Shown: piece after piece, positions 18,667 to 27,116 of the stretch
Position numbering within the stretch: the first letter of the stretch is position 1
Layout: each line of letters begins with the position of its first letter
From: Clostridiaceae bacterium
GTDB taxonomy: Bacteria > Bacillota > Clostridia > Clostridiales > Clostridiaceae
Assembly: GCA_902363375.1 (NCBI GenBank)
Contig: CABIZX010000002.1
Coordinates: forward strand, 434,001-498,000
DNA: 64,000 nt
Direction of reading: 5' to 3'
Notes under the pieces: model-generated
Databases searched by the model: none
The model's input: only the letters and a program-made list of their open reading frames with translations
Told to the model about the DNA's origin: nothing
Translations under genes and position numbers: made by a program

Positions 18667-20058
18667 ATGTCGAGTAGTAGTGTAGATTTAGGAAAAGAAA
18701 AGGTTGGAAGGTTATTGTTTAAATTAGCACTTCCGGCTATCATTGCTCAACTTGTTAATGTTTTATATAACATAGTTGATAGAATCTTCATTGGAAGAAT
18801 TCCTAATGGAGATTTAGCCATGGCTGGAGTTGGGGTTGCATTTCCGATAATTATGATTATATCAGCCTTTAGTGCACTTATTGGTATGGGAGGAGCACCT
18901 CTAGCCGCTATTAAAATGGGAGAAAAAGATAATGATGGTGCAGAAAAAATCTTAAGTAATAGTTTTTCTAGCCTAATTATAATTGGAATTATTTTAACCA
19001 TTGGATTCTTGATATTTAAAGAACCAATACTTTGGGCTTTTGGAGCTAGCTATAACACCATTGGATTTGCTAATGACTATTTAACAATATATCTTATAGG
19101 TACTGTATGTGTGCAAATAGCTTTAGGAATGAATCCATTTATAAATACTCAAGGTTTTGCTAAAATGGGTATGATTACAGTAATGGTAGGTGCAGTAGTA
19201 AATATTGTCCTTGACCCAATTTTAATATTTGGATTTAATATGGGAGTTAAGGGAGCTGCCCTTGCAACCATAATTGCTCAAGGAGTATCAGCACTATGGG
19301 TATTATACTTTTTATTTGGAAAGAAAAGTACTCTTAAAATAAGGAAGAAATATATATTTCCAGAGATAAAAGTAATATTGGGAGTAATGGCTCTTGGAGT
19401 GTCACCCTTTATAATGCAGGCTACAGAGAGTCTAGTATTAATATCTTTAAATAACCAACTTAAAATCTATGGTGGAGATTTAGCCATAGGAGCTATGACT
19501 ATAATGAGTAGTATTATGCAGATTGTAATGCTACCACTTATGGGATTATCTCAAGGAGCTCAACCAATTATAAGTTACAATTATGGAAGTAAGCAATTAG
19601 ACAGAGTTAAACAGACATTTAAATTATTACTTATTAGCTGTTTAAGTTACACTGTAATAATGTGGGGATCATTATTATTATTCCCTGAAATTTTTGTTGG
19701 CATATTTAACAATAAACCAGAGCTTCTAGCTATTACATCTTGGAGCATTAGAATATTCTTTGCTGGAATTTTTATATTTGGAGCTCAAATTGCTTGTCAA
19801 CAAACATTCTTAGCTCTAGGTCAAGCAAAAATATCTCTTGTACTTGCACTTCTTAGGAAGGTAATTTTATTAATACCACTAGTGTTTGTACTGCCTATGT
19901 TTGTAAGTGGAGATTCAGCAAAACTGCAAGCAGTGCTTACAGCAGAACCTGTTGCAGATATAGTGGCATCACTAACTACAATAATATGTTTTATTATATT
20001 CTATAAAAGAACATTAAATAATATCTTAGTAAAGGATGAAGTAAAGGATAATATATAG
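18667..20058 (+). CDS. MATE family efflux transporter
   Basis: 463 aa with twelve predicted membrane helices in two homologous halves. DinF/MepA-type features: FKLALPAIIAQLVNVLYNIVDRIFIGRI in helix 1-2 and GLSQGAQPIISYNYGSKQ starting the second half. Exports cationic drugs or metabolites with H+ or Na+. AAGGGATGA precedes the ATG. Monocistronic, followed by a terminator. Substrate cannot be read from sequence. Confidence 0.93.
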   Translation: MSSSSVDLGKEKVGRLLFKLALPAIIAQLVNVLYNIVDRIFIGRIPNGDLAMAGVGVAFPIIMIISAFSALIGMGGAPLAAIKMGEKDNDGAEKILSNSFSSLIIIGIILTIGFLIFKEPILWAFGASYNTIGFANDYLTIYLIGTVCVQIALGMNPFINTQGFAKMGMITVMVGAVVNIVLDPILIFGFNMGVKGAALATIIAQGVSALWVLYFLFGKKSTLKIRKKYIFPEIKVILGVMALGVSPFIMQATESLVLISLNNQLKIYGGDLAIGAMTIMSSIMQIVMLPLMGLSQGAQPIISYNYGSKQLDRVKQTFKLLLISCLSYTVIMWGSLLLFPEIFVGIFNNKPELLAITSWSIRIFFAGIFIFGAQIACQQTFLALGQAKISLVLALLRKVILLIPLVFVLPMFVSGDSAKLQAVLTAEPVADIVASLTTIICFIIFYKRTLNNILVKDEVKDNI

Positions 20059-20069
20059 TTATATATTAA

Positions 20070-20117
20070 AATAGGAGCTTTCTGTAGACTTAGCTATAGA
20101 AAACTCCTATTTTTTAA
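20070..20117. terminator. Terminator between MATE gene and a convergent small gene
   Basis: AATAGGAGCTTTCT pairs with AGAAAACTCCTATT across a short loop, followed by TTTTT on the plus strand. Serves the MATE gene; the minus-strand small gene ends at 20118. Confidence 0.85.
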
Positions 20118-20273
20118 TTATCTGAAGGTGGTATGAGTAGATGGTTCTTTTTCAGCGTATGGAGAATGCTCATTAGCTTTATTCTTAACACCTTCTTGAT
20201 ACTTAGGTGAAGTTGGATCAGATTTAAGAGTAGTAGTATCTTTATTTTTAGCTTTACAACAACTTTTAGACAT
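20118..20273 (-). CDS. Small Cys-containing hydrophilic protein
   Basis: 51 aa from ATG 20273, with TAAGGAGG 8 bases upstream. Starts MSKSCCKAKNKD and ends KEPSTHTTFR; contains LKSDPTSPKYQEGVKNKANEH. Hydrophilic, no membrane segment; a CC pair near the N-terminus. It resembles the short clostridial proteins annotated as CPC_1213 family, but I recall that family only loosely and give it as a lead. Function unknown. Confidence 0.65.
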   Translation of the reverse strand: MSKSCCKAKNKDTTTLKSDPTSPKYQEGVKNKANEHSPYAEKEPSTHTTFR

Positions 20274-20383
20274 AATAATACCTCCTTAATATAAGTAATA
20301 TTATGATTTGTAGAATTCTAAAAATAATACTGGTAATATAATCTATATAATTTGTATTATAAAAAATAATCAATAAAAAAATA

Positions 20384-20425
20384 AATAGACTAGGTATATA
20401 TGGGGGATTCCTAGTCTATTTTTCT
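20384..20425. terminator. Orphan bidirectional terminator-like hairpin
   Basis: AATAGACTAGG (20384-20394) / CCTAGTCTATT (20410-20420) with T-runs on both strands. No gene is seen ending here, so an unannotated short transcript from either side is possible. The rest of 20274-20807 is AT-rich and gene-free. Confidence 0.6.
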
Positions 20426-20807
20426 TATATTTGGGTGGTAAAGTTAATTAATATGGAGATATTAATTAAGTATATTTCTAGTATTACCACATAATAATTT
20501 TCTAAACAAAGAAAATAAAAATTATAATAAAAAATATATAGCTATAATTTTGGCAATAAACCAACTTAATCTATAGTACTTTGAAGAAGTCTTTATGAAT
20601 AAGTATTGGACATATAGACATGACTGAAACATATACAAATAAGTTAATATCTATAGTTTTTAGAAAAGTATAGTATAATATTAAAACTAATATGAAATAT
20701 GGTATATGAAGTATTATATGGTTTTATTTGTAGACATATATAAAAATTTGTTCTATTATTATATGTATACAATAATTTCTTTAATTATACATAGGGGGGA
20801 TATATCG

Positions 20808-22097
20808 ATGAGCAAAAAGACTAAAGTTGTGCTACTAGGAGCTGGAGATAGGGGAACGATTTATGCTAATTACATAAAAGATCATAAGGACGAAGTAGAA
20901 ATTGTTGCTGTAGCAGAGCCTATTAAAGAAAGACGAGAAAATATTCAAAAAATGTTCAATCTAGAAGATAAGTATGTATTTTTATCTTGGGAACAAGCTT
21001 TAAATATTGGTAAGATTGGCGATGTAGTTATTGTGTCCACTCAAGATAGAATGCATTATGAACCAACAATGAAGGCATTAGAACTTGGATATCATGTACT
21101 TTTAGAAAAACCTATGTCACCAGATCTAAAGGAATGTATAGATATGGTTAATAAAGCTGAAGAAAAGAAACTCCATTTATTAGTATGTCATGTTCTTAGA
21201 TATACTGAATTTTTCAAGGAATTAAAGAAAATTTTAGATAATAAAGATATAGGGGAACTTATTACAATTCAACATATAGAAAATGTTGGATACTACCACC
21301 AAGCTCATAGTTTTGTAAGGGGAAATTGGAGAAATAAAGAAGAATCTGCGCCAATGATTCTTGCTAAATGTTGTCATGACTTAGACCTTATGTATTGGTA
21401 CGCTAATAGTGATTGTGAATCCCTTGCATCCTACGGTAGTACAAAGCACTTCAAAGCAGAATGTGCACCAGAGGGAGCAGCTAAGAGATGTTTAGATTGT
21501 GATATTAAAGACTGTCCATATGATGCAAGAAAGATTTATTTTAAATGTATCCAGGATGCAGCTACACAAGATTCTAATACTACATCCACAAGACACTGGC
21601 CAGCTAGTACTATAACAGAGGATTTATCAAGAGAGGGTATCACAAAGGCATTAAAGGAAGGACCATATGGAAGATGTGTTTATCACTGTGATAATAATGT
21701 AGTAGATAACCAAGTTATCAGTTTAAATTTTAAAAATGGTGTTACAGTAGCATTTACTATGACTGCCTTTACAGCAAAGGTTTCTAGAATTACAAGATTT
21801 ATGGGAACCCATGGAGAGGTTAGGGCAAATACTGAAACTAATAAGATTGAAATATATAACTTTAAAGATGACAGTGTAAGGGTAATTGATGTAAAAGAGC
21901 CAGATAGCGGACATGGTGGCGGAGATAGTGGTATAATGAGAGACTTCTTAGACTTGGTTAACACAGACAAAGTAGAAGGAAGATATACTACAGGAAAAGT
22001 ATCTATAGCAAGTCATGTTATAGCTTTATTAGCAGAAGAGTCTAGACTAAAAAAAGAATCCATAAATATTGAAGAGGCTGTAAAAAATCTATTATAA
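20808..22097 (+). CDS. Gfo/Idh/MocA family NAD(P)-dependent oxidoreductase
   Basis: 429 aa. The N-terminal Rossmann fold opens KVVLLGAGDRG. EKPMSPDLKEC is the EKP motif of the family, and HDLDLMYWY lies in the C-terminal sheet domain. An insert with four cysteines (CAPEGAAKRCLDCDIKDCPYDARK, about residues 220-245) looks like a small metal-binding knuckle and is longer than in the minimal family. Likely oxidises or reduces a sugar or cyclitol. The start ATG 20808 follows ATAGGGGGGA at 7-base spacing; the longer frame from 20706 has a hydrophobic extension without a ribosome site. Stands alone. Confidence 0.88.
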   Translation: MSKKTKVVLLGAGDRGTIYANYIKDHKDEVEIVAVAEPIKERRENIQKMFNLEDKYVFLSWEQALNIGKIGDVVIVSTQDRMHYEPTMKALELGYHVLLEKPMSPDLKECIDMVNKAEEKKLHLLVCHVLRYTEFFKELKKILDNKDIGELITIQHIENVGYYHQAHSFVRGNWRNKEESAPMILAKCCHDLDLMYWYANSDCESLASYGSTKHFKAECAPEGAAKRCLDCDIKDCPYDARKIYFKCIQDAATQDSNTTSTRHWPASTITEDLSREGITKALKEGPYGRCVYHCDNNVVDNQVISLNFKNGVTVAFTMTAFTAKVSRITRFMGTHGEVRANTETNKIEIYNFKDDSVRVIDVKEPDSGHGGGDSGIMRDFLDLVNTDKVEGRYTTGKVSIASHVIALLAEESRLKKESINIEEAVKNLL

Positions 22098-22101
22098 TAT
22101 A

Positions 22102-22250
22102 AAAGGCTTTCGCAAAATAAGTTGCATTGATTGCGATGTTGAAAGTTAAAATTGGCTCATAAATTAGATTCTAACTATAAGTTGAATTATAGTAAGTCCT
22201 AATTTATGAGCCTTAATATTGCAATCAATTATTTTCCTCACCAATCTGCT
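22102..22250. repeat. Nested inverted-repeat element (GGCTTTCGCAAAATAA family)
   Basis: Begins AAAAGGCTTTCGCAAAATAAG. The core GGCTCATAAATTAG pairs with CTAATTTATGAGCC (14 bp), flanked outside by TTGATTGC / GCAATCAA. It lies between convergent genes and may act as a terminator for both. Its left end matches the ends of two other elements in this window (24592 and 42949). Confidence 0.6.
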
Positions 22251-22275
22251 TTTCTACTACAATAATTTTATTTTT

Positions 22276-23010
22276 TCATTTATTTAATTCTAATTTTTTT
22301 ATAATATCCTCATAGGTTGCCTTAGTGGTTTGTACATCTTTGTAGTTAATATAATAATGAGACGGACTTGAATCCACTATAATTTCGATAAAGGGACCTT
22401 CCTTGCTAGCTAGGAAGAGTTTAGCTTTAACATCATCCTCTAGTTTATAATTTCCCTTTTGAATTCTTTCCATGCCTATACCACCTGTCCTAAGAAGGAT
22501 TTTAGGCATATCATCTACTAAAGATACGCTTTTTATTTTATCCCTCGCAATAGAAGCATTAATTCCACTAGAGATTTTTACAGAAGAATCATTTATATTT
22601 ACTTTAGTGTTAGTATAGCTTAAAGCTAGTATAGGAATATTAACCAAAAGCATTAAAACTATTACTACAATAAGTGATATTTTCATTTCTTTATTAGATC
22701 TAGGATTATGGTCAAAGCGTTGAGAGGAGTAAGCATAATATAGAGTTATAATTACAGTTAAAAGTATGAAAATAAATACAGAAACATCAAAGAAATAATT
22801 TAGTACGAATCCTAGAATATTTAAAAGTGATACTATAAAGCACATCTTTCCTATGTGGTTTCCTAGAGCTTCAATTTCTACCTTCGATTTTTCCTCTTCA
22901 TTCATGGTGTTATAACCTGAGATTAACCAATAGCATTTGAGTTTACTAATTGATATCCCAATGATAAAGAATAGAGCTGAAATAATTAGAAGAACAATAC
23001 TCATACTCAT
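22276..23010 (-). CDS. DUF3784 membrane protein with C-terminal PH-like domain
   Basis: 244 aa. The N-terminal half has three to four membrane helices; ALFFIIGISISKLKCYWLISGYNTMNEEEKSKVEIEALG is the recognisable DUF3784 signature. After a second hydrophobic pair (about 110-150), a soluble C-terminal domain (about 155-240) has the strand-rich look of a bacterial PH domain with GIGMERIQKGNYKLEDDVKAKLFL. ATG 23010 is supported by AGGAGGTG 6 bases upstream, which excludes the longer frame from 23055. Function unknown; several relatives are abundant membrane proteins of clostridia. Confidence 0.75.
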   Translation of the reverse strand: MSMSIVLLIISALFFIIGISISKLKCYWLISGYNTMNEEEKSKVEIEALGNHIGKMCFIVSLLNILGFVLNYFFDVSVFIFILLTVIITLYYAYSSQRFDHNPRSNKEMKISLIVVIVLMLLVNIPILALSYTNTKVNINDSSVKISSGINASIARDKIKSVSLVDDMPKILLRTGGIGMERIQKGNYKLEDDVKAKLFLASKEGPFIEIIVDSSPSHYYINYKDVQTTKATYEDIIKKLELNK

Positions 23011-23237
23011 AAAAGCACCTCCTAAAGCATATATAAATACATTTATATACAACATTATATATTTAAATTATATATTTAGATATAAGTTTTATTAGTAAAA
23101 TACAATAATTTAAATTGGTTTAGTATAGAAAATTTATTATATTGCCCGCCTTTTTTATTTATTTATCTTATACTTGTGTACCAAAACAAATGCTAGTCTC
23201 ATAAACTTATATTGGGGAGCTGAAAGGAGATTTTACT

Positions 23238-24545
23238 ATGAACTTATTTGGAACAATGAACGTTAGAGAAAACAATCTTTTTGTAGGTGAAATTAATACC
23301 ATTGAACTAGCTAAAAGATTTGGAACCCCTCTTTATGTTATGGATGAAGAGCAAATTAGAGACAACTGCAGAAGGTTTAGAAAAGCTATGGAATCTGAAA
23401 ATCAGAGTAACAAGGTAGCTTATGCTGGAAAGGCATTTTTGACAAAGGCTATTGTTCAAATTGTGAAGGACGAAGAGCTTTATCTTGACGTTGTATCAGG
23501 AGGGGAAGTGTATACTGCTATAGTCAGTGAATTTCCTATGGAGAGGGTATATTTTCATGGAAACAACAAAACTATTGAAGAAATAAAATTAGGAATAAAA
23601 GCCGGGGTTGGAAATTTTGTTGTAGATAATATGATGGAACTTGAAAATATAAATAATATCTGTGAGGCTTATGGAAGGAGGCAGGATATATTACTTAGAA
23701 TAATCCCAGGAATTGAGGCACATACTCATAAATATATAAAAACTGGACAGATTGATTCTAAGTTTGGCTTTACTCTTTTAGAAGATAATATATTTAGAGT
23801 AGTAAAAGCTATAGGTGAATTTAAAAATATTAATTTAAAAGGACTACATTGCCATATAGGCTCACAAATATTCGATATAGAACCATACAAAGAAGCTGTA
23901 AGAATTATGATGAGTTTAATGAAAAGTATTAATACTAATTTTAAAATTAATATGACAGAGCTTAACCTAGGTGGTGGATTTGGTATATATTATGGAGAAG
24001 GTGATGATCCAAAAACCATTGAGGAATATTGTGCAGGAATTCTAGAAGAATTAGCAATCTGTAGTGAAAGATTACAGATGAAAACTCCTAATATAATAAT
24101 AGAGCCAGGTAGAAGTATAGTTGGAAATAGTGGAATTACTTTATATACTATTGGAGGTGTTAAAGAGATTCCTAATATTAAGAAATATGTATCTGTAGAT
24201 GGGGGGATGACAGATAATATAAGACCATCACTATATAGTGCGCAATATCAAGGGTTAATAGCAAATAATGTAGAAAACAGTGAAGAAGCTTTGGTTACAG
24301 TTTCAGGAAAGTGTTGCGAATCAGGAGATGTACTAATAAACGATATAAGTCTTCCAATGGTGAAAAAAGGAGATATATTAGCAGTACTTTCTACAGGAGC
24401 TTACTGCTATTCCATGAGTAGTAACTATAATAAGATTCCAAAGGCACCGGTAGTTTTAGTTGGGAAATTAGGACCTAGACTCATATGTAAAAGAGAGACC
24501 TACGAAGATATGTTAAGAAATGAATTAGAACTAGAAATTATATAG
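23238..24545 (+). CDS. lysA: Diaminopimelate decarboxylase
   Basis: 435-aa PLP enzyme making L-lysine from meso-diaminopimelate, the last step of lysine synthesis. The PLP Lys is in AYAGKAF (K65). HCHIGSQI, LGGGFGIYY and IEPGRSIVGN bind cofactor phosphate and substrate. CCESGDVL carries the Cys-Glu-Ser-Gly-Asp motif contributed across the dimer. AAAGGAG lies 9 bases upstream. It stands alone with no lysine riboswitch that I can recognise in the 230-bp spacer. Confidence 0.94.
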   Translation: MNLFGTMNVRENNLFVGEINTIELAKRFGTPLYVMDEEQIRDNCRRFRKAMESENQSNKVAYAGKAFLTKAIVQIVKDEELYLDVVSGGEVYTAIVSEFPMERVYFHGNNKTIEEIKLGIKAGVGNFVVDNMMELENINNICEAYGRRQDILLRIIPGIEAHTHKYIKTGQIDSKFGFTLLEDNIFRVVKAIGEFKNINLKGLHCHIGSQIFDIEPYKEAVRIMMSLMKSINTNFKINMTELNLGGGFGIYYGEGDDPKTIEEYCAGILEELAICSERLQMKTPNIIIEPGRSIVGNSGITLYTIGGVKEIPNIKKYVSVDGGMTDNIRPSLYSAQYQGLIANNVENSEEALVTVSGKCCESGDVLINDISLPMVKKGDILAVLSTGAYCYSMSSNYNKIPKAPVVLVGKLGPRLICKRETYEDMLRNELELEII

Positions 24546-24591
24546 TAAAAACTTTAGCTTATAGTAATTAGCATAGGTAGAAAGGTAAATA

Positions 24592-24949
24592 AAAAGGGGC
24601 ATCGCAAAATACATCACTAATATCATATAAAATATTTAAGATGCACTTTAATATTATTGTTAGCGAGTGCCATTTGCATAAGTAAGAATCTAAATCTTTG
24701 ATTTAATTATTCGAACTTAGTTCTTCTAATTTATTAGAAGAACCTCATAAACATTGACTACTTAGTATTTGTGAATGGTAAAATCGTAAGCAACACAACT
24801 TGTTTGAGTGTATACGAGTTGTTGTGTTGTAGATTTTACCTTGAATAAATGCTTTAGTAAATCAATATTCCGAAACTGGCTGAGCGGTAATAATATAGGT
24901 GCACCTTCAATATTTCTTTATATTAGTTTATTTTGAGAAAGCCTCTTTT
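24592..24949. repeat. 360-bp structured element with about 80-bp imperfect terminal inverted repeats
   Basis: Left end AAAAAGGGGCATCGCAAAATA and right end (complement) AAAAGAGGCTTTCTCAAAATA align and continue matching for about 80 bases (CTAATAT, AAATATT, TGCAC, ATATTATT, GC..GCC). Inside are a hairpin at about 24720-24741 (TTCTTCTAAT/ATTAGAAGAA) and a long one at 24777-24840 (GGTAAAATC ... GATTTTACC with CAACACAAC/GTTGTGTTG). No protein-coding frame. Likely a MITE-like element or structured RNA. Confidence 0.65.
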
Positions 24950-24951
24950 AA

Positions 24952-25170
24952 TTAGTTTATAGTATATTCTGTAGTACTGGTATCTACAGTGGTAGCAGAG
25001 AATTTAGAGACTAATTTTCCATTTTTACTTTTGAATATTCTAGTTGATAGGATATAATCCATTATATTGTTAATTTCTACAGGTGATATGGTATCTTTAA
25101 TAGAATTAACTATAACATTATATTTACCCTTTGTTTCATCCTCAAAGGTCATGACTAATTTCTTTTCCAT
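24952..25170 (-). CDS. DUF2922 domain-containing protein
   Basis: 72 aa. The pattern KKLVMTFEDETKGKYNVIVNSIKDTISPVEINNIMDYILSTRIF matches DUF2922, a small family found next to DUF1659 in Firmicutes. GGAGG precedes ATG 25170. It follows the DUF1659 gene by 50 bases, in one transcription unit. No function is established for the pair. Confidence 0.82.
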   Translation of the reverse strand: MEKKLVMTFEDETKGKYNVIVNSIKDTISPVEINNIMDYILSTRIFKSKNGKLVSKFSATTVDTSTTEYTIN

Positions 25171-25220
25171 TGACGTTCCTCCTTATTTTAAAATTATAAT
25201 CATGGTAAGGTTTTTAATTA

Positions 25221-25445
25221 TTAGTCTTCATTTAAAGTATAATCATCTAGTTTTTTAATTTCGGTAGGTTCATTTATGAGTACAGCACCTATAAGAAGTC
25301 CAAGATTATAGATTTCTTCGTCAGTGGAAGTACCACTTATTTTAGAAAACTTTTGACTTTGGATTTTAGGACTACCATCCTGATTTTCGCCATTGACATA
25401 TTTAATAACTAAGGCTGTATCATTTTTAATATTTGTAATTGCCAT
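25221..25445 (-). CDS. DUF1659 domain-containing protein
   Basis: 74 aa. ATG 25445 has AAAGGAG 8 bases upstream, so the longer frame from 25478 is not used. The chain MAITNIKNDTALVIKYVNGENQ, with KFSKISGTSTDEEIYNLG and a Asp/Glu-Asp tail, is typical of DUF1659. It pairs with DUF2922 downstream; the two small proteins probably interact. Function unknown. Confidence 0.82.
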   Translation of the reverse strand: MAITNIKNDTALVIKYVNGENQDGSPKIQSQKFSKISGTSTDEEIYNLGLLIGAVLINEPTEIKKLDDYTLNED

Positions 25446-25631
25446 AGTATCAACTCCTTTCAATAAGTAAGTATGCATTTTAAGAAGTTTGTGGAAAATA
25501 TTTATAAAGTTTTAGGAAAAGTGTTTATATGGTAAAATTAAGAAGATGAATATTTTATAATTTAATATTTTAAAATACATAAATAGAGAAATAGATTTAT
25601 TAAGTAAGGCTTTTAAATACAGGAGGAAAAT

Positions 25632-26702
25632 ATGAAAAGAATTAGAGATTATGGGGTTACTATAGGAAGCTTAGAAACTGGAGAAAAAAATAAGATTACA
25701 GATGTAAAGGGGATAAGAGTTGGTCATGTTACTTTAAAACAAGGGGATATAAATACAGGAGTAACAGCGGTATTACCCCATGAAGGAAATATATTTAAAG
25801 AAAAATTATTTGGAGCTGTTCATGTGATAAATGGATTTGGAAAAACCATAGGAACTATACAATTAGAGGAGCTTGGAACTATAGAAACACCAATTATGCT
25901 TACAAATACTTTAAATGTAGGAATAGTGAGTCATGGACTAGTAAAATATATGCTTTCTCAAAACTCTGATATTGGAGTTGAAACAGGTACTATTAATCCC
26001 ATAGTTGGAGAATGTAATGATGGTTTTTTAAATGATATACGAGGATTGCATGTTAAAGAAGAACATGTCCTTGAAAGCATAGAAAATGCTAAAGAAGACT
26101 TTGAAGAGGGAGCTGTAGGAGCTGGAACTGGAATGAAGTGTTTAGGCTATAAAGGAGGTATAGGTTCATCATCCAGAAAAATAAAAATTAAAGATGAAGA
26201 GTATGTAATTGGTGCTTTAGTATTATCTAACTTTGGACTTAAAGATGACTTTATACTTAACAGTAAAGATATTAAAACCATGTTAAAAGAGAATAGGAAT
26301 AACATAAATTTAAATAATACAGAATATGTTATGAAGGATTTAGAAAAAGGTTCAATTATGATAATACTAGCTACAGATGCACCATTATTACCAAGACAGC
26401 TTAAAAGGGTAGCTAAAAGAAGTGCTGTAGGTATAGTAAGAGTTGGCTCTTATTTTGGAAATGGAAGCGGAGATATAGCAATTGCTTTTAGTACTGCTAA
26501 TAAAATTAACCATTATGAAGAAAGGGTTACTAATGAAATTAAAGTAATTAATGAAAATTATATTGATTACTTCTTTAGAGGTGCAGCAGAAGCTGTAGAA
26601 GAAGCAGTTTTAAATTCTTTAGTTTCATCAGATACTACAATAGGTCATAAAGGAAACAAGGCACAAGGCTTAAAAGAAATATTAAATTCATGGCAAAGAT
26701 AA
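25632..26702 (+). CDS. P1 family peptidase (DmpA-like aminopeptidase / D-esterase)
   Basis: 356 aa. Ntn-type self-processing enzyme of family S58. Typical opening RDYGVTIGSLETGEKNKITDVKGIRVGHVTL and later GAVGAGTGMKCLGYKGGIGSSSR. The predicted self-cleavage Gly-Ser is in EKGSIMIILATDAPLLPRQLKR, with Ser241 as nucleophile of the beta subunit. AGGAGG lies 5-6 bases before ATG. Such enzymes cleave N-terminal residues from short or beta-peptides. Alone in its transcription unit. Confidence 0.88.
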   Translation: MKRIRDYGVTIGSLETGEKNKITDVKGIRVGHVTLKQGDINTGVTAVLPHEGNIFKEKLFGAVHVINGFGKTIGTIQLEELGTIETPIMLTNTLNVGIVSHGLVKYMLSQNSDIGVETGTINPIVGECNDGFLNDIRGLHVKEEHVLESIENAKEDFEEGAVGAGTGMKCLGYKGGIGSSSRKIKIKDEEYVIGALVLSNFGLKDDFILNSKDIKTMLKENRNNINLNNTEYVMKDLEKGSIMIILATDAPLLPRQLKRVAKRSAVGIVRVGSYFGNGSGDIAIAFSTANKINHYEERVTNEIKVINENYIDYFFRGAAEAVEEAVLNSLVSSDTTIGHKGNKAQGLKEILNSWQR

Positions 26703-26809
26703 AAAGAATTATAGATTTTAAAAATTAAGTTATATAAACAATTAATTGTATATATAAAGTTTTATATGTTACCTAATATAAGAAAGTATATTTAGATAAT
26801 TTAAAAATG

Positions 26810-26838
26810 TTGACATGAAATATATATAATGATAAATT
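26810..26838 (+). promoter_or_regulatory. Candidate SigA promoter of the hisS leader
   Basis: TTGACA at 26810-26815 and, after 17 bases, TAAATT at 26833-26838 (four of six -10 positions). It precedes the leader-peptide start by about 40 bases. A TATAAT at 26842 is too far from this -35. Confidence 0.5.
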
Positions 26839-26876
26839 GTTTATAATAGGATTTATTTACGCAGGAGATGATTGTA

Positions 26877-26933
26877 GTGAAATATTTATTAAATAGAAAA
26901 TATGAACATCATCATAGATACACGGTCTTATAA
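26877..26933 (+). CDS. Histidine leader peptide of hisS (attenuation)
   Basis: 18-codon ORF: GTG then KYLLNRKYEHHHRYTVL, TAA. Three consecutive His codons (CAT at 26907-26915) sit just before the RNA segment that controls the terminator. AGGAG at 26863-26867 is 9 bases before GTG. With scarce charged tRNA-His the ribosome stalls on these codons, directly upstream of segment AGATAC, and would alter folding of the leader; the downstream gene is histidyl-tRNA synthetase. The His run, ribosome site and gene identity together make a real control peptide likely. Confidence 0.82.
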   Translation: MKYLLNRKYEHHHRYTVL

Positions 26934-27049
26934 TTATGGTTTTAAAATTAAACCATAGATAAGGCCTATTCGTGCGAAGGCAGATGTATCTATGGAGTCC
27001 AGTGAGTTTTACGTCTCTAAAGATACGAGTTGTCTTTAGAGCTTTTTTT
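26913..27049 (+). promoter_or_regulatory. Leader attenuator: 1:2, antiterminator 2:3 and terminator 3:4 segments upstream of hisS
   Basis: Segment 1 CATAGATACA (26913-26922) can pair with segment 2 TGTATCTATG (26985-26994). Segment 2, as GTATCTATGGAG (26986-26997), can instead pair with segment 3 CTCTAAAGATAC (27015-27026; one mismatch, one G-U). Segment 3 CTCTAAAGA also pairs with segment 4 TCTTTAGAG (27033-27041), then TTTTTTT: a standard terminator. An inner hairpin GGTCTTAT/ATAAGGCC sits inside 1:2. These three mutually exclusive pairings are exactly the logic of ribosome-stalling attenuation. No T-box features (AGTA/GGTGGTACCGCG) are present. Confidence 0.8.
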
Positions 27050-27116
27050 ATAATATGAAAGCTTTAGATTTTCAAATAACTATTATATGAGTTTTATAAA
27101 TTAAGGAGAGATTGAG

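Noticed and set aside
23056..23237. Lysine riboswitch before lysA
   Set aside because: The spacer lacks the L-box core and is too short for the five-helix fold plus terminator.
26850..27050. T-box riboswitch before hisS
   Set aside because: No AGTA/GGTGGTACCGCG or specifier-loop structure; the His-codon leader peptide and three alternative stems explain the region better.
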